From CAVSRC01 sp963762605 (GTDB taxonomy: Bacteria > Pseudomonadota > Alphaproteobacteria > Rhizobiales > Kaistiaceae): DNA of 64,000 nt. Positions 23,401 through 30,959 of this stretch are shown in pieces; the stretch's first letter is position 1, and every line of letters starts with the position of its first letter. The notes beneath the pieces were generated by a model that was given only the letters and a program-made list of their open reading frames with translations, made no database searches and was not told the DNA's origin. Made by a program: the position numbers and the translations under genes. Location: the NCBI GenBank assembly GCA_963762605.1, contig CAVXLJ010000018.1, positions 1 through 64,000 on the forward strand, in the 5' to 3' direction.

Positions 23401-25903
23401 CCTCGTCTCGACCATGACCGGCGGCGGCGTTCTGACCGTCACTGACGGCGTGGCGCGCTATGTCAATCCGAATACCGAGCGTCAGATCGTGCGTGCCTCG
23501 GATCTCGGCCAGCAGTTCAGCGAAGACGCGCTGCGCGCCGCCTTCAGCGAGCGGATCGACGCCGACAATCTGACGTTCAAGAATGCAAGCGGGGCGTTTG
23601 CCATCGTGGCCGGCGCCGTGCGCCTGAAGAACCTGATGGTGAAGACCGAAGGGCTTGCTGCCAAAGGCAATGCCGTCATCGACTTCAACACCATGACACT
23701 CGACAGCGACTGGAACCTCGCCTTCGATCCGGTCGACAACAAGGTGCAGGGTGCCGACCCCAAGGCGGGCATCGTCTTCCATGGGCCGATCGCCGCGCCC
23801 GTGCGGTCGATCGACGTGCTGCCGTTTGCCGCCTACCTCAACGAGCGTGAGGCGGCGCGGATGACCGAGATCCTGGCGCTGACCGAGGCAACGCGCGCCG
23901 AGGAGGAGCGGCTCAACCGGCTCGTCGACAAGCTCAAGGCGGACGCCGTGCAGCGTGCCGAAGACCGGCGTATTGCGGCCGAGCGCGAGGCGCAGCGCAG
24001 GGCGGCGGCCGCGGCGCAGGCGGCCAAACTCGAAGCCTTCCACGTCGACCGCGAGGTCCTGGCCGAGAGGCGCCACGTTGAGGCTCTGACGGCGTATGCC
24101 GATCGTCTGGCAGCACGGCAAAGCCAGGCGGAGGCGGCGAATGCCGAAGCCATCCGGGCTGCCCAGGCGGCGCGGACCGCGGCCGATAACGCGACCACGG
24201 CGCGGGCCGATGCGCGTCAAGCGGAGAAGGATGCGGCGGGCAAAGCCGATGCCGCCGCCGCCGATCTCGCAATGGCGAAGGCTGCCGCGGTGGCGGCCGC
24301 AAAGGAGGCCTCGGGATTGGCCGATGCCGCCGGCCAGGCGAAGCAGGTGTTTGACAGTGCCAGCAAGGCGGAAGCAGCGGCCAAGACGGCCGCCGACAAG
24401 GCGGCCGCGGCGAAGGCCGCTGCCGACGCAATGCTGTCGGCGGCGACCGCGAAGGCCAGCGCGGCCGAGCGCGACGCAAACACGGCGCGGGTCCGCGCAG
24501 CGTCCGCCGCCACCGACAAGGCTGCTGCCGACACGGCCGCCGCGGCTGCCGTCAAAGAGCGCGATGCGGCAAAGGCCGTCTTGGCGGATGCCGAGACGGC
24601 GGTGAAGAGTGCGCAGGACGCGGCTGATGCAGCGGCATCGCAGGCGACGACGCTCGGCGGCGGCGAGACTGCGGCAGTCGCCGAAAAGGCGAAGGCGGAT
24701 GCGGAAGCGAAGGCCGCCGCCGACGCGCTGACGGCGGCCACGGCCGTGCGCGACCAGGCCGCAGCGAAGCTGGCGGCGGCGAAGCAGGACGCTGCGACCG
24801 CAAAGAGGATCGCGGCGGCTGCCGAAAGCATGGCGAACATGGCGAAGCAGGCCGCCGAACTTGCGCAGAGCCTGGCCGGCGATGGCGCCGATGCGCAGGC
24901 GATTGCCAATGCGCAACAACAACAGGCTTCCGCGGCCAGCGCCGCCCAGCAGTCGGACGCCAAGAAGACGGCCGCCGATGCCGCAAACAAGGTTCTGGCC
25001 GATGCGCAGGCCGCGTTCGATGCGGCACAACGGGACGAGGCTGAGGCTCAGAAGCGTTCGGATGCGGCAGCCGTTGCTGTGGGCAAAGCCGACGCGATGG
25101 TCAAGGACGCCGCCGTCAACGCCAACCGCGCAGCTTCGGACAGGGCGACAGCCCAGGCCGATCTCGACACGGCCATCAAGGCGCGCGACGCGGCTCAAGC
25201 CACGCTGATCGAAAGGCAGGCGGCGGTGGAGAAGACTGCGGCTGCTGCCAAGGTGGCGACCGAGGCGGCGGCGGAGGCCACCAATGCCGCCACGACCGCG
25301 CAAGCCGGCGCGAAACTCGCGCTTGCCGAACAGGCGGATGCGCAAAAGAAGCTGGCGGAAATGGCCGCAGCGGCCGACGACGCGGCGCGCGCCGTTGAGG
25401 CGGCAAGCACGAGGTTGGCGGCTGCCGCCGCGACTGACAAGGCGGCAACGGCGAAAGCCGCAGCGGCGGCCAGCGCATCAGCGGCGGCGGCCAAGACGCT
25501 GGCCGGCAAGATGACCGCGAATGAGACGGCGCAAGCTGCGGCCGAAGCCGCTGTGCACAACCGTCAGACGGCTGAAGCTGCTGCGGCAGAAGCGGAGACA
25601 CGGGCCCAAGCGGCGGAGACAGCGGCTCGATCCGCTGCCAAGCAGGCAGCCGACGCGGCAGCCGTGGCACAAGCGGCCCGGCAGTCGGCCGAAGAGGCGG
25701 CCCAGAACGCAGTCAGTATCGCCCCGATCGATATTCCGGTCCCGCTGGTGCCCAGTTCGGGCGCCGCCATGGCGCCGGGCGGCGTGACGGCTGCCGCGGA
25801 GCCGGTCGCCACGCAGCCGCGCAAAAAGGACGCGCCACTTCCGTTGGTGCCGAGTGTCATCCCGACCGACCGGCCTTTGCTGATCACTCCGCCGAAATAT
25901 TAG
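20450..25903 (+). CDS. Giant AsmA-family protein with Ala-rich coiled-coil tail
   Basis: About 1817 residues. The N-terminus (MSRLYLIVGGAVVIALFAALIVPRFVHWNDYR) is the single inner-membrane anchor of AsmA proteins, followed by an AsmA-like periplasmic beta-rich region to about 1130, ending with the family's GGGVLTVTDGVARYVNP segment. AsmA-like proteins act in lipid transport to, and assembly of, the outer membrane. Residues about 1140-1755 are a very long Ala/Asp/Lys/Glu coiled coil like TolA domain II. A Pro-rich tail closes (PLPLVPSVIPTDRPLLITPPKY). I place the start at a CTG at 20450: GGAGG lies five bases upstream, and only this start keeps the whole anchor; the next in-frame start is a GTG at 20483, inside the helix. 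The coiled coil could span the periplasm. Confidence 0.82.
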   Translation: MSRLYLIVGGAVVIALFAALIVPRFVHWNDYRASFAAEASRILGHRVHVEGDAHATILPSPSLTFTKVEVDDQNGNNLMSVARFDVVIELMPLLQGQIKIISMTLENPVVHVSVDAAGKTAWLSRVKLREPFDPDKVVFDNLTIQDGVLDYADAQTGVTLAFDGISAQVSARALSGPWHVDGSYLDEGRRVSFGISTGRVLDDGTIRVQVNAIPAGLPVTVTADGPLGIDPAGGLDWHGTYAISQVAADGANTGTGGSNDAANGPTGWRSEGTFALTADQLDISKAVLSNGPVDRPISLAGTLKLNFGRTRSFAATAEANQIDLDRTLGAGPSQPVDVSAAADSLVAWLIRLPVPDMPGSVHLSVPTIVVGGRIIEGVTFTAAPAKGGWQINSLSAKLPGQATVAASGLMTTRQKFGFVGEAHLAVQQPATFATWWRGGAQEGAGRLLAPFDLAGHAKIGPGSVQFDGVTARIADATITGGFGWTERTKDRRRELFATVDAKGRIDFTQVKALAELLVGRNLADASALADDYSLQVSADALTFEDLTVKGVTVNAVYSDDALTVTTLQINDLAGAAIEGTNGRIENLSGDPRGHLVATLNAPKLTGLARLADRFLPQSGFTRWLDAAAPVLGVAVIGAKITAPLPDGANGFALTIENGTAAFTTIEKLSAAFTGGFAHWRTKPAEITAKLSSPDSAQLARQFGLAAVTLAQDDGGGELTVQAKGVPADGLNTMVMANIAGLHATARGSLKIAENLASTFTGTVDADSDNIGPIVAMAGLDIPGGATGTALWLDKAPLSISGKGLGLTWKNGKIGSTIASGDVTLAPDAAGGWHIGGKVEADTVDLGWVAALGLGAAPLPTGDPAEPWSHVPFGAPAYGAVSGTLQVAADRLDVGDLGLTGTAFTLALQPQRIDVNLTAGQLAGGTVTGRMSVHNVGGNVNLAGQFDLKGAALESFVWRRDGRSVATGGLDLSAYFESTGHSPAGLVSTMTGGGVLTVTDGVARYVNPNTERQIVRASDLGQQFSEDALRAAFSERIDADNLTFKNASGAFAIVAGAVRLKNLMVKTEGLAAKGNAVIDFNTMTLDSDWNLAFDPVDNKVQGADPKAGIVFHGPIAAPVRSIDVLPFAAYLNEREAARMTEILALTEATRAEEERLNRLVDKLKADAVQRAEDRRIAAEREAQRRAAAAAQAAKLEAFHVDREVLAERRHVEALTAYADRLAARQSQAEAANAEAIRAAQAARTAADNATTARADARQAEKDAAGKADAAAADLAMAKAAAVAAAKEASGLADAAGQAKQVFDSASKAEAAAKTAADKAAAAKAAADAMLSAATAKASAAERDANTARVRAASAATDKAAADTAAAAAVKERDAAKAVLADAETAVKSAQDAADAAASQATTLGGGETAAVAEKAKADAEAKAAADALTAATAVRDQAAAKLAAAKQDAATAKRIAAAAESMANMAKQAAELAQSLAGDGADAQAIANAQQQQASAASAAQQSDAKKTAADAANKVLADAQAAFDAAQRDEAEAQKRSDAAAVAVGKADAMVKDAAVNANRAASDRATAQADLDTAIKARDAAQATLIERQAAVEKTAAAAKVATEAAAEATNAATTAQAGAKLALAEQADAQKKLAEMAAAADDAARAVEAASTRLAAAAATDKAATAKAAAAASASAAAAKTLAGKMTANETAQAAAEAAVHNRQTAEAAAAEAETRAQAAETAARSAAKQAADAAAVAQAARQSAEEAAQNAVSIAPIDIPVPLVPSSGAAMAPGGVTAAAEPVATQPRKKDAPLPLVPSVIPTDRPLLITPPKY

Positions 25904-25906
25904 GGC

Positions 25907-26125
25907 TCAGGCGCGGCCCGACGGCTGGCGATACCAGGCGAGCGCGAACAACCTGAGCGCCGCCGAAAGGTTGGTGTCGTCCGGCCGCTTGCGGTCTATC
26001 TCAGCGACCAGCGCCGCAACGCTCGTGCCGCGGCTGGCTGCGATCTCTGTGAGCGCCTCCCAGAAGGGTGCCTCCAGCGAGATGCTGGTGCGGTGGCCGG
26101 CAATGGTGATGGAGCGCTTGCTCAC
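25907..26125 (-). CDS. Ribbon-helix-helix domain protein
   Basis: 72 residues. RSITIAGHRTSISLEAPFWEALTEIAASRGTSVAALVAEIDRKR is the RHH_4 fold, a small DNA-binding or adaptor family common in alphaproteobacteria. It is the third gene after fumC and the DUF4169 gene; its ATG overlaps the DUF4169 stop by four bases. It ends three bases from the convergent AsmA gene. Target unknown. Confidence 0.82.
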   Translation of the reverse strand: MSKRSITIAGHRTSISLEAPFWEALTEIAASRGTSVAALVAEIDRKRPDDTNLSAALRLFALAWYRQPSGRA

Positions 26126-26307
26126 TCTGGGTCGCGTTCGATGCGGTGTTCGGCGAGCCGCCGCTCGGCCAGTTCGCGCTCGGCGTTCCGCTGCTTCTTC
26201 TCGGCGGCGGTCATGCCATGCTTGTGGCGGTTCGCATCTGCGGCTTCGTGGCGCTCACTCCGTTCCTTCCGCTTGCGGAAGCGGCGGAGATTGACGATCT
26301 CGGCCAT
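26122..26307 (-). CDS. DUF4169 family protein
   Basis: 61 residues, highly basic, MAEIVNLRRFRKRKER followed by TAAEKKQRNAERELAERRLAEHR. This is the whole DUF4169 family pattern, typically a small protein downstream of fumC in rhizobia. It starts 11 bp after the fumC stop and overlaps the ribbon-helix-helix gene by four bases, so the three are one operon. Function unknown; the charge suggests nucleic acid or ribosome association. Confidence 0.85.
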   Translation of the reverse strand: MAEIVNLRRFRKRKERSERHEAADANRHKHGMTAAEKKQRNAERELAERRLAEHRIERDPE

Positions 26308-26318
26308 CGCTCTCACCC

Positions 26319-27722
26319 CTATTTCGGGCCGATCATGTCCTCGGGCCGCACGATCGCATCGAACTCCTCGGCCGTCACATGGCCGAGGCGCACTGCTTCC
26401 TCGCGCAGCGTCGTACCGTTCTTGTGCGCCGTCTTGGCAATCTCGGTCGCCTTGTCGTAGCCGATCTTCGGCGCCAGGGCGGTCACCAGCATCAGCGAGC
26501 GCTGCATCAGGCTCTCGATGTGCGCCTCGTTCGCCCTGATGCCGACAACGGCACGATCGGTGAAACTTGCCGCGGCGTCGGCCATCAGGCGCACCGACTG
26601 CAGGAAGTTGTAGGCCATCACCGGATTGTAGACGTTCAGCTCGAAATGGCCCTGGCTGCCGGCGAAGGTGATTGCCGCGTTGTTGCCGAAGATCTGCACG
26701 CAGACCTGGGTCATCGCCTCGCACTGGGTCGGGTTGACCTTGCCGGGCATGATCGAGGAACCGGGTTCGTTTTCGGGCAGCGACAGCTCACCAAGGCCGG
26801 AACGCGGGCCGGAGGCGAGAAATCGGATGTCCTGGGCGATCTTGAACAGGCTCGCCGCCACCGTGTTGATGGCGCCATGCGAAAAGACCATGGCGTCGTG
26901 GGCGGCCAGCGCCTCGAACTTGTTCGGCGCCGAAGTGAACTTCATCCCGGTTAGCGCGGCAATGCGGTCGGCGACGCGCTCGGCGAAGCCGACCGGCGCA
27001 TTGAGGCCGGTACCGACCGCCGTGCCGCCCTGGGCAAGCTGCATCAGCCCCTTCATGGTCGACTGGATGCGCTCGATGCCGTTTTCGACCTGCTGAGTGT
27101 AGCCGGAGAATTCCTGGCCAAGCGTGAGCGGCGTGGCGTCCTGGGTGTGGGTGCGGCCGATCTTGATGATCTTGGCGAAGGCGTGCGCCTTGTCGTTGAG
27201 CGCGTTGCGCAACGCCTGAAGCGCCGGCAACAGGCGGTGTTCGATTTCCTCGGCGCAGGCGATGTGCATGGCCGTCGGAAAGGTGTCGTTCGACGACTGA
27301 CTCATATTGACGTGGTCGTTGGGGTGGACCGGCGTCTTCGAGCCGATGGTGCCGCCAAGGATCTCGATAGCGCGGTTGGCGACCACCTCGTTGGCGTTCA
27401 TGTTGGATTGGGTGCCGGAGCCGGTCTGCCAGACGACCAGCGGGAAGTGAGCGTCGAGCTTGCCCTCGGCCACTTCCTGCGCTGCCTTGACGATCGCTCC
27501 GCCGATCTTCGGGTCGAGCTTGCCGAGGTCCATGTTCACCTCGGCCGCGGCGCGCTTGATGATGCCGAGAGCACGCACGATCGGCGCCGGTTGCTTCTCC
27601 CAGCCTATGGGGAAGTTCTCGAGCGAACGCTCCGACTGCGCCCCCCAGTAGCGGTCGGCGGGGACCGCGATGGGGCCGAAGGAATCGGTTTCGGTGCGGG
27701 TGGCTGGCTTCTTGTCTGGCAT
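26319..27722 (-). CDS. fumC: Fumarate hydratase class II
   Basis: A 467-residue class II fumarase, interconverting fumarate and L-malate in the citric acid cycle, active as a cytosolic tetramer. The superfamily signature GSSIMPGKVNPTQCEA, containing the mobile catalytic loop, is intact, as are TGSGTQSNMNANEV and HPNDHVNMSQSSNDTFPTAMH. The start MPDKKPATRTETDSF at 27722 gives the standard length; the 19 codons upstream to 27779 look non-coding. It heads the operon with the DUF4169 and ribbon-helix-helix genes. Confidence 0.96.
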   Translation of the reverse strand: MPDKKPATRTETDSFGPIAVPADRYWGAQSERSLENFPIGWEKQPAPIVRALGIIKRAAAEVNMDLGKLDPKIGGAIVKAAQEVAEGKLDAHFPLVVWQTGSGTQSNMNANEVVANRAIEILGGTIGSKTPVHPNDHVNMSQSSNDTFPTAMHIACAEEIEHRLLPALQALRNALNDKAHAFAKIIKIGRTHTQDATPLTLGQEFSGYTQQVENGIERIQSTMKGLMQLAQGGTAVGTGLNAPVGFAERVADRIAALTGMKFTSAPNKFEALAAHDAMVFSHGAINTVAASLFKIAQDIRFLASGPRSGLGELSLPENEPGSSIMPGKVNPTQCEAMTQVCVQIFGNNAAITFAGSQGHFELNVYNPVMAYNFLQSVRLMADAAASFTDRAVVGIRANEAHIESLMQRSLMLVTALAPKIGYDKATEIAKTAHKNGTTLREEAVRLGHVTAEEFDAIVRPEDMIGPK

Positions 27723-27793
27723 GGTGGGCTTCCGTTCGCGTGTGCGCGCGGTTTTCCCACTGCGACCGGCGGAGCGCAAGCCGCGCCGCAGCC

Positions 27794-28348
27794 TCAGCCG
27801 ATGTCCTCGGCCTCTGCGGCGCGCTTGCGACCGACGATCATGGCGTGGACGAGGTTCTCGCGGTGGCGAAAGCTCGCCAATGCGACGCCGGCCAGATGCA
27901 CGGCGACCAGGATCATCAGACCGTGCGCCGACCAGTTATGCAGGTGCTGCATCGTTGCGTCACCCCAGTAGGCGTCGGTGGTGAGCAGGTAGCCGGTGAA
28001 GGCGGTGGCGGCCATGCCCAGCATCAGAGCGACGATCATGGCGCCGCCGGCCGGATTGTGGCCGATGTGGCGCGCCTCGCTGCCGGTGACGACGGCCTTG
28101 AGGTAGTCGATGATGGTCCGCGGCGAGCGCACGAAATGGGTGAAGCGCGCGTAGGGCGTGCCGATGAAGCCCCAGGTGAGGCGGAGCAGGATGAGGCTGC
28201 CGGCGGCGTAGCCGGCCCACATATGCACGTTTTCCCAGGTGTTGGCGCTGAGCCACGCCACGGCGAAGCTCAGCACCAGACACCAGTGGAACAAGCGCAC
28301 GAAGGGATCCCAGACGCGGACCCAGCGGTCTTCGCTATCACTTGTCAT
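27794..28348 (-). CDS. Cytochrome b561 family protein
   Basis: 184 residues, four transmembrane helices with the haem-ligating histidines in the expected places: VWDPFVRLFHWCLVLSF (helix 1), NTWENVHMWAGYAAGSLILLRL (helix 2), and ATMQHLHNWSAHGLMILVAVHLAGV (helices 3-4). Such small b-type cytochromes carry electrons across the inner membrane, often for a periplasmic partner. A PepSY-type small secreted protein is encoded just upstream on the same strand, an arrangement often seen with this cytochrome family. Confidence 0.9.
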   Translation of the reverse strand: MTSDSEDRWVRVWDPFVRLFHWCLVLSFAVAWLSANTWENVHMWAGYAAGSLILLRLTWGFIGTPYARFTHFVRSPRTIIDYLKAVVTGSEARHIGHNPAGGAMIVALMLGMAATAFTGYLLTTDAYWGDATMQHLHNWSAHGLMILVAVHLAGVALASFRHRENLVHAMIVGRKRAAEAEDIG

Positions 28349-28367
28349 CAGAGTAAAGCCTAGAGGA

Positions 28368-28646
28368 TTACTTCTCGCCGGCTTCGGCGTTCTTCAGCTT
28401 CTTCAGCGTCTCGGCGTTGTAGGCCACGTTGATCCGCTTGCCCGACTTGTTGGTGGCATAGACTTCGTAGCAGCCGTTCTCGACCTTGATCTGCTTCACG
28501 GTCAGGCCGTCGGTCTTCAGCATCTTCTCGAGCTTGGACTGCGGCTGCCAGGCCGACTTGGGAGCCTTGCTGCAAGCGCCGTTGGCGGCAAAAGCCGGGC
28601 TGGCGACAACGAAGGCAATGGCAGTGAGGAGGAATGCACGTTTCAT
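28368..28646 (-). CDS. PepSY-domain secreted protein
   Basis: 92 residues with a clear signal peptide (MKRAFLLTAIAFVVASPAFA). The mature part, LEKMLKTDGLTVKQIKVENGCYEVYATNKSGKRINVAYNAETLKKLKN, is a PepSY fold of the type found beside b-type cytochromes in alphaproteobacteria. It is 19 bp upstream of the cytochrome b561 gene on the same strand and probably co-transcribed. The start is MKRAFLL; codons further upstream to 28679 do not fit a signal peptide. Confidence 0.85.
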   Translation of the reverse strand: MKRAFLLTAIAFVVASPAFAANGACSKAPKSAWQPQSKLEKMLKTDGLTVKQIKVENGCYEVYATNKSGKRINVAYNAETLKKLKNAEAGEK

Positions 28647-28886
28647 GTAATCGAATCTCCAGAATGAAACCAATTGCAAACGCCCATGACGCGATGTCCC
28701 CGGCGTTTGACGCGCGCAAGCTAGTGAGCGTGGCCTGACAAAACGCTGACAGCGTGCTGCGGCAGGATGTCCGCTGGAATCGCACAGGGTGCTGACACGC
28801 GATTGCCCGAAATCAGGGTTAACCGGCGGCTGCGGTTGCCTGCGTCGCGGGGACCGCTACGCTTCGGCTCGAGAAGGAGACCTGCG

Positions 28887-29720
28887 ATGAAACGGCTCAG
28901 ACTGATCGGTGCGGCGCTCGTCGGCGTCGTCGTGTTCGCCACGCAGGCCTTAGCCGCCGATACGGCGGCGGTGCGCACGATGATGGAGAAGTCGGGGCTC
29001 GTCGCCCAGTACCAGGATCTCGGTGCGCAGATACGCCAGGGCATCCTGCAATCGCCGCCACCGATGTTTTCGCAGGGCACCGTGTCGCTGCTGGCGACGA
29101 TCGTCGGCAACACGATGGACGGCAACAAACTGCTCGATCAGGTGCAGACCGTGCTGGCCGCCTCGCTGTCGGCGGATGACCTCAAAGCGATGGATACCTT
29201 CTTCGATTCCGATCTTGGGTCGCGCATCGTCAAGGCCGAGATCGCGGGCGCCGCGCCGGCGGTGCAGAACGAGATCAACGCCAATGCCGAAGCCCTGATC
29301 GCCAAGGCAAACAAGGACCCGCAACGCGCCGCGGTGTTCGAGCGGATCGACAATTTGCTGAAGACCTCGGAGCTGTCGGCGCGTTCGTCGCAAAGCCTGC
29401 TGCGCGCCATGGCGATCGCAATGGCCGAGAGCGGCCCGATGCCACCGGATCCGGCCAAGCTGGCCGAGACCAATCAACGCATCGACGCGATGCACGGGGC
29501 CTTGGTCAAGCAAATCCGCAGCATGATGCTTGCCACCGCGGAGCGCATTTATCGCGACATCCCGACGGCCGAGATGGAGACCTACGCCAACTTCCTTGGC
29601 AGCCCTCCGTCCGAGGTCATGTACGCGGCGTTCAGCGGCGTCATGGATAGGTTCTATGTCGAGACGGGCAAACGGATCGGGGAGGAGCTGGCTGCCGCCA
29701 TGCGCCAGCAGAAGACCTGA
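28887..29720 (+). CDS. DUF2059 secreted protein
   Basis: 277 residues with a signal peptide (MKRLRLIGAALVGVVVFATQALA). The helical remainder contains the DUF2059 style segment MMLATAERIYRDIPTAEMETYANFLGSPPSEVMYAAF near the C-terminus, a periplasmic domain of unknown function. AGAAGGAGA at about 28870 is a strong ribosome binding site for the ATG at 28887. It stands alone between the divergent PepSY gene and the convergent sspB. Confidence 0.8.
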   Translation: MKRLRLIGAALVGVVVFATQALAADTAAVRTMMEKSGLVAQYQDLGAQIRQGILQSPPPMFSQGTVSLLATIVGNTMDGNKLLDQVQTVLAASLSADDLKAMDTFFDSDLGSRIVKAEIAGAAPAVQNEINANAEALIAKANKDPQRAAVFERIDNLLKTSELSARSSQSLLRAMAIAMAESGPMPPDPAKLAETNQRIDAMHGALVKQIRSMMLATAERIYRDIPTAEMETYANFLGSPPSEVMYAAFSGVMDRFYVETGKRIGEELAAAMRQQKT

Positions 29721-29789
29721 GACCTCTCCCCGGGCGCGGTGCCGCACGCAAGCGCTGAACCGCAGGCCGACGGAATGCGCGGTTGCAGG

Positions 29790-30335
29790 CTATTTCTTGC
29801 GGAAGGCGTCGAGGCTGACCACCTGCGCCATCGGCGCGGCCTCGGTCTCGCCTTCGTCCTCATCGGTGTCGGCCGTCTCGGCGGGCGTCGCCGCGTCCGC
29901 CTCCGGTGCGCCGATGCTCGCCGGCGGCTGAGCTTCGCGCAGCCCCGCCGATTCGACGTCGGCCACCGCCGGCGGCCGCGCGGTCACTTCGAAGCGCAGC
30001 TCGAACTGAACCGACGGATCGAGGAACCCTTTGATGGCGGAGTAGGGCACCAGCAGCCGTTCAGGAACGCCGTTGAAGGACAGCCCGACCTCGAAGGCCT
30101 GCTCGGTGACGGTCAGGTCCCAGTACTGGTGCTGGAGGACGATGGTGATGTCCTCCGGGTACTGGGCCAGCAGACGGCTGGAGATGCGCACGCCCGGCGC
30201 CTGGGTGGCGAAGGTGATGAAGAAATGATGCTCGCCCGGCAGTCCGGTACGCTGAATTTCGGACAGAACCTTGCGGATCACCCCGCGCAGGGCATCCTGG
30301 GCGAGGATGTCATATCGGATCAGATCTTCTGCCAT
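29790..30335 (-). CDS. sspB: ClpXP adaptor SspB (alpha type)
   Basis: 181 residues. The SspB fold covers residues 1-130: MAEDLIRYDILAQDALRGVIRKVL, HHFFITFATQAPGVRISSRLL, and ITIVLQHQYWDLTVTEQAFEVGLSFNGVPERLLVPYSAI. SspB binds ssrA-tagged proteins and hands them to the ClpXP protease. A flexible acidic linker (about 140-165, DTDEDEGETEAAP) leads to the C-terminal peptide QVVSLDAFRKK, the likely ClpX tether. The tmRNA gene that supplies the tag lies immediately upstream on the same strand, about 65 bp away. Confidence 0.92.
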   Translation of the reverse strand: MAEDLIRYDILAQDALRGVIRKVLSEIQRTGLPGEHHFFITFATQAPGVRISSRLLAQYPEDITIVLQHQYWDLTVTEQAFEVGLSFNGVPERLLVPYSAIKGFLDPSVQFELRFEVTARPPAVADVESAGLREAQPPASIGAPEADAATPAETADTDEDEGETEAAPMAQVVSLDAFRKK

Positions 30336-30400
30336 CTGCTGCAGCCGGCCCCCGGGATCAGGATGCTGCGCCCATCGCACGCGATTCGGGCGATCCTGTG

Positions 30401-30730
30401 AAAGTGGAGGCTTCTGTTGCCAGGTGCCTCCGAACCCCGCCTGAAGGTGCTAACCCTCAGGGCTTGATTTCGGTTTTCCGAACCGCATTACGCGGCGAGG
30501 GCAACCGGAGCATAGTTGTCGTTGGCAACTATAAGTTCGGCCCGATAACGGCGGAACCATGCCGGGCAAAAGCCCATCCTTTACGCCCTCGTCGATCCTA
30601 TTTCGCCCCCGCCGCAACCCGCCAGATGCGGTGATCCAACGGGCTGGGGTGGAGGCGCCGGGTACTGCCCCCGGGTCCGCAGGGTTTATTGCGATGGCCG
30701 TTTATCGCCATAGCCGGATTGCTCCGGCAC
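30401..30730 (-). ncRNA. ssrA: Permuted (two-piece type) transfer-messenger RNA
   Basis: tmRNA frees stalled ribosomes and tags their products for proteolysis. The tag frame on the minus strand, 30526-30488, reads GCC AAC GAC AAC TAT GCT CCG GTT GCC CTC GCC GCG TAA, that is (A)ANDNYAPVALAA, and is preceded by TATAGTT as expected before the resume codon. The gene is circularly permuted: the 3' acceptor strand GCCTCC-ACC (30656 leftward) comes first, then a short spacer, then the 5' acceptor strand GGGGGC (30610-30605) with AGGATCGACG. GGGGGC pairs with GCCTCC, and a T-stem CCGGG/CCCGG precedes the acceptor strand. The last helix is GGAGGC/GCCTCC at 30406-30431. Ends are approximate. Confidence 0.93.
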
Positions 30731-30735
30731 CGCGG

Positions 30736-30764
30736 AATATAAGGATTCCAATGGCTCCTGAAAA
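30736..30764 (-). promoter_or_regulatory. Promoter of ssrA
   Basis: On the minus strand TTTTCA (30764-30759), a 17-base spacer and TATATT (30741-30736) fit a housekeeping promoter. It predicts a transcript start near 30730, just before the first pseudoknot-like segment of the tmRNA. Confidence 0.6.
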
Positions 30765-30959
30765 GCCTGGCGATGGGGCGCAGGCACTTTCATACGGTTG
30801 ACCGGCGCTGAACGGCGGCGTTGCGCCATCTCGCATGGGACCTGTCAGCCGGCGCGGAGGGCGTGGACGGCTCCATGTTGCGCCGCACCATCATGCGCGC
30901 TAGGTTGCCGCAGCATCCGGCGCGATTTTCAGGCGCGCCGCCTCCCGAAAGTCCATTTG

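Noticed and set aside
23378..25345. A 655-codon minus-strand frame over the AsmA coiled coil
   Set aside because: The Arg/Gly-rich translation is the expected complement of Ala/Asp/Lys codons in GC-rich DNA.
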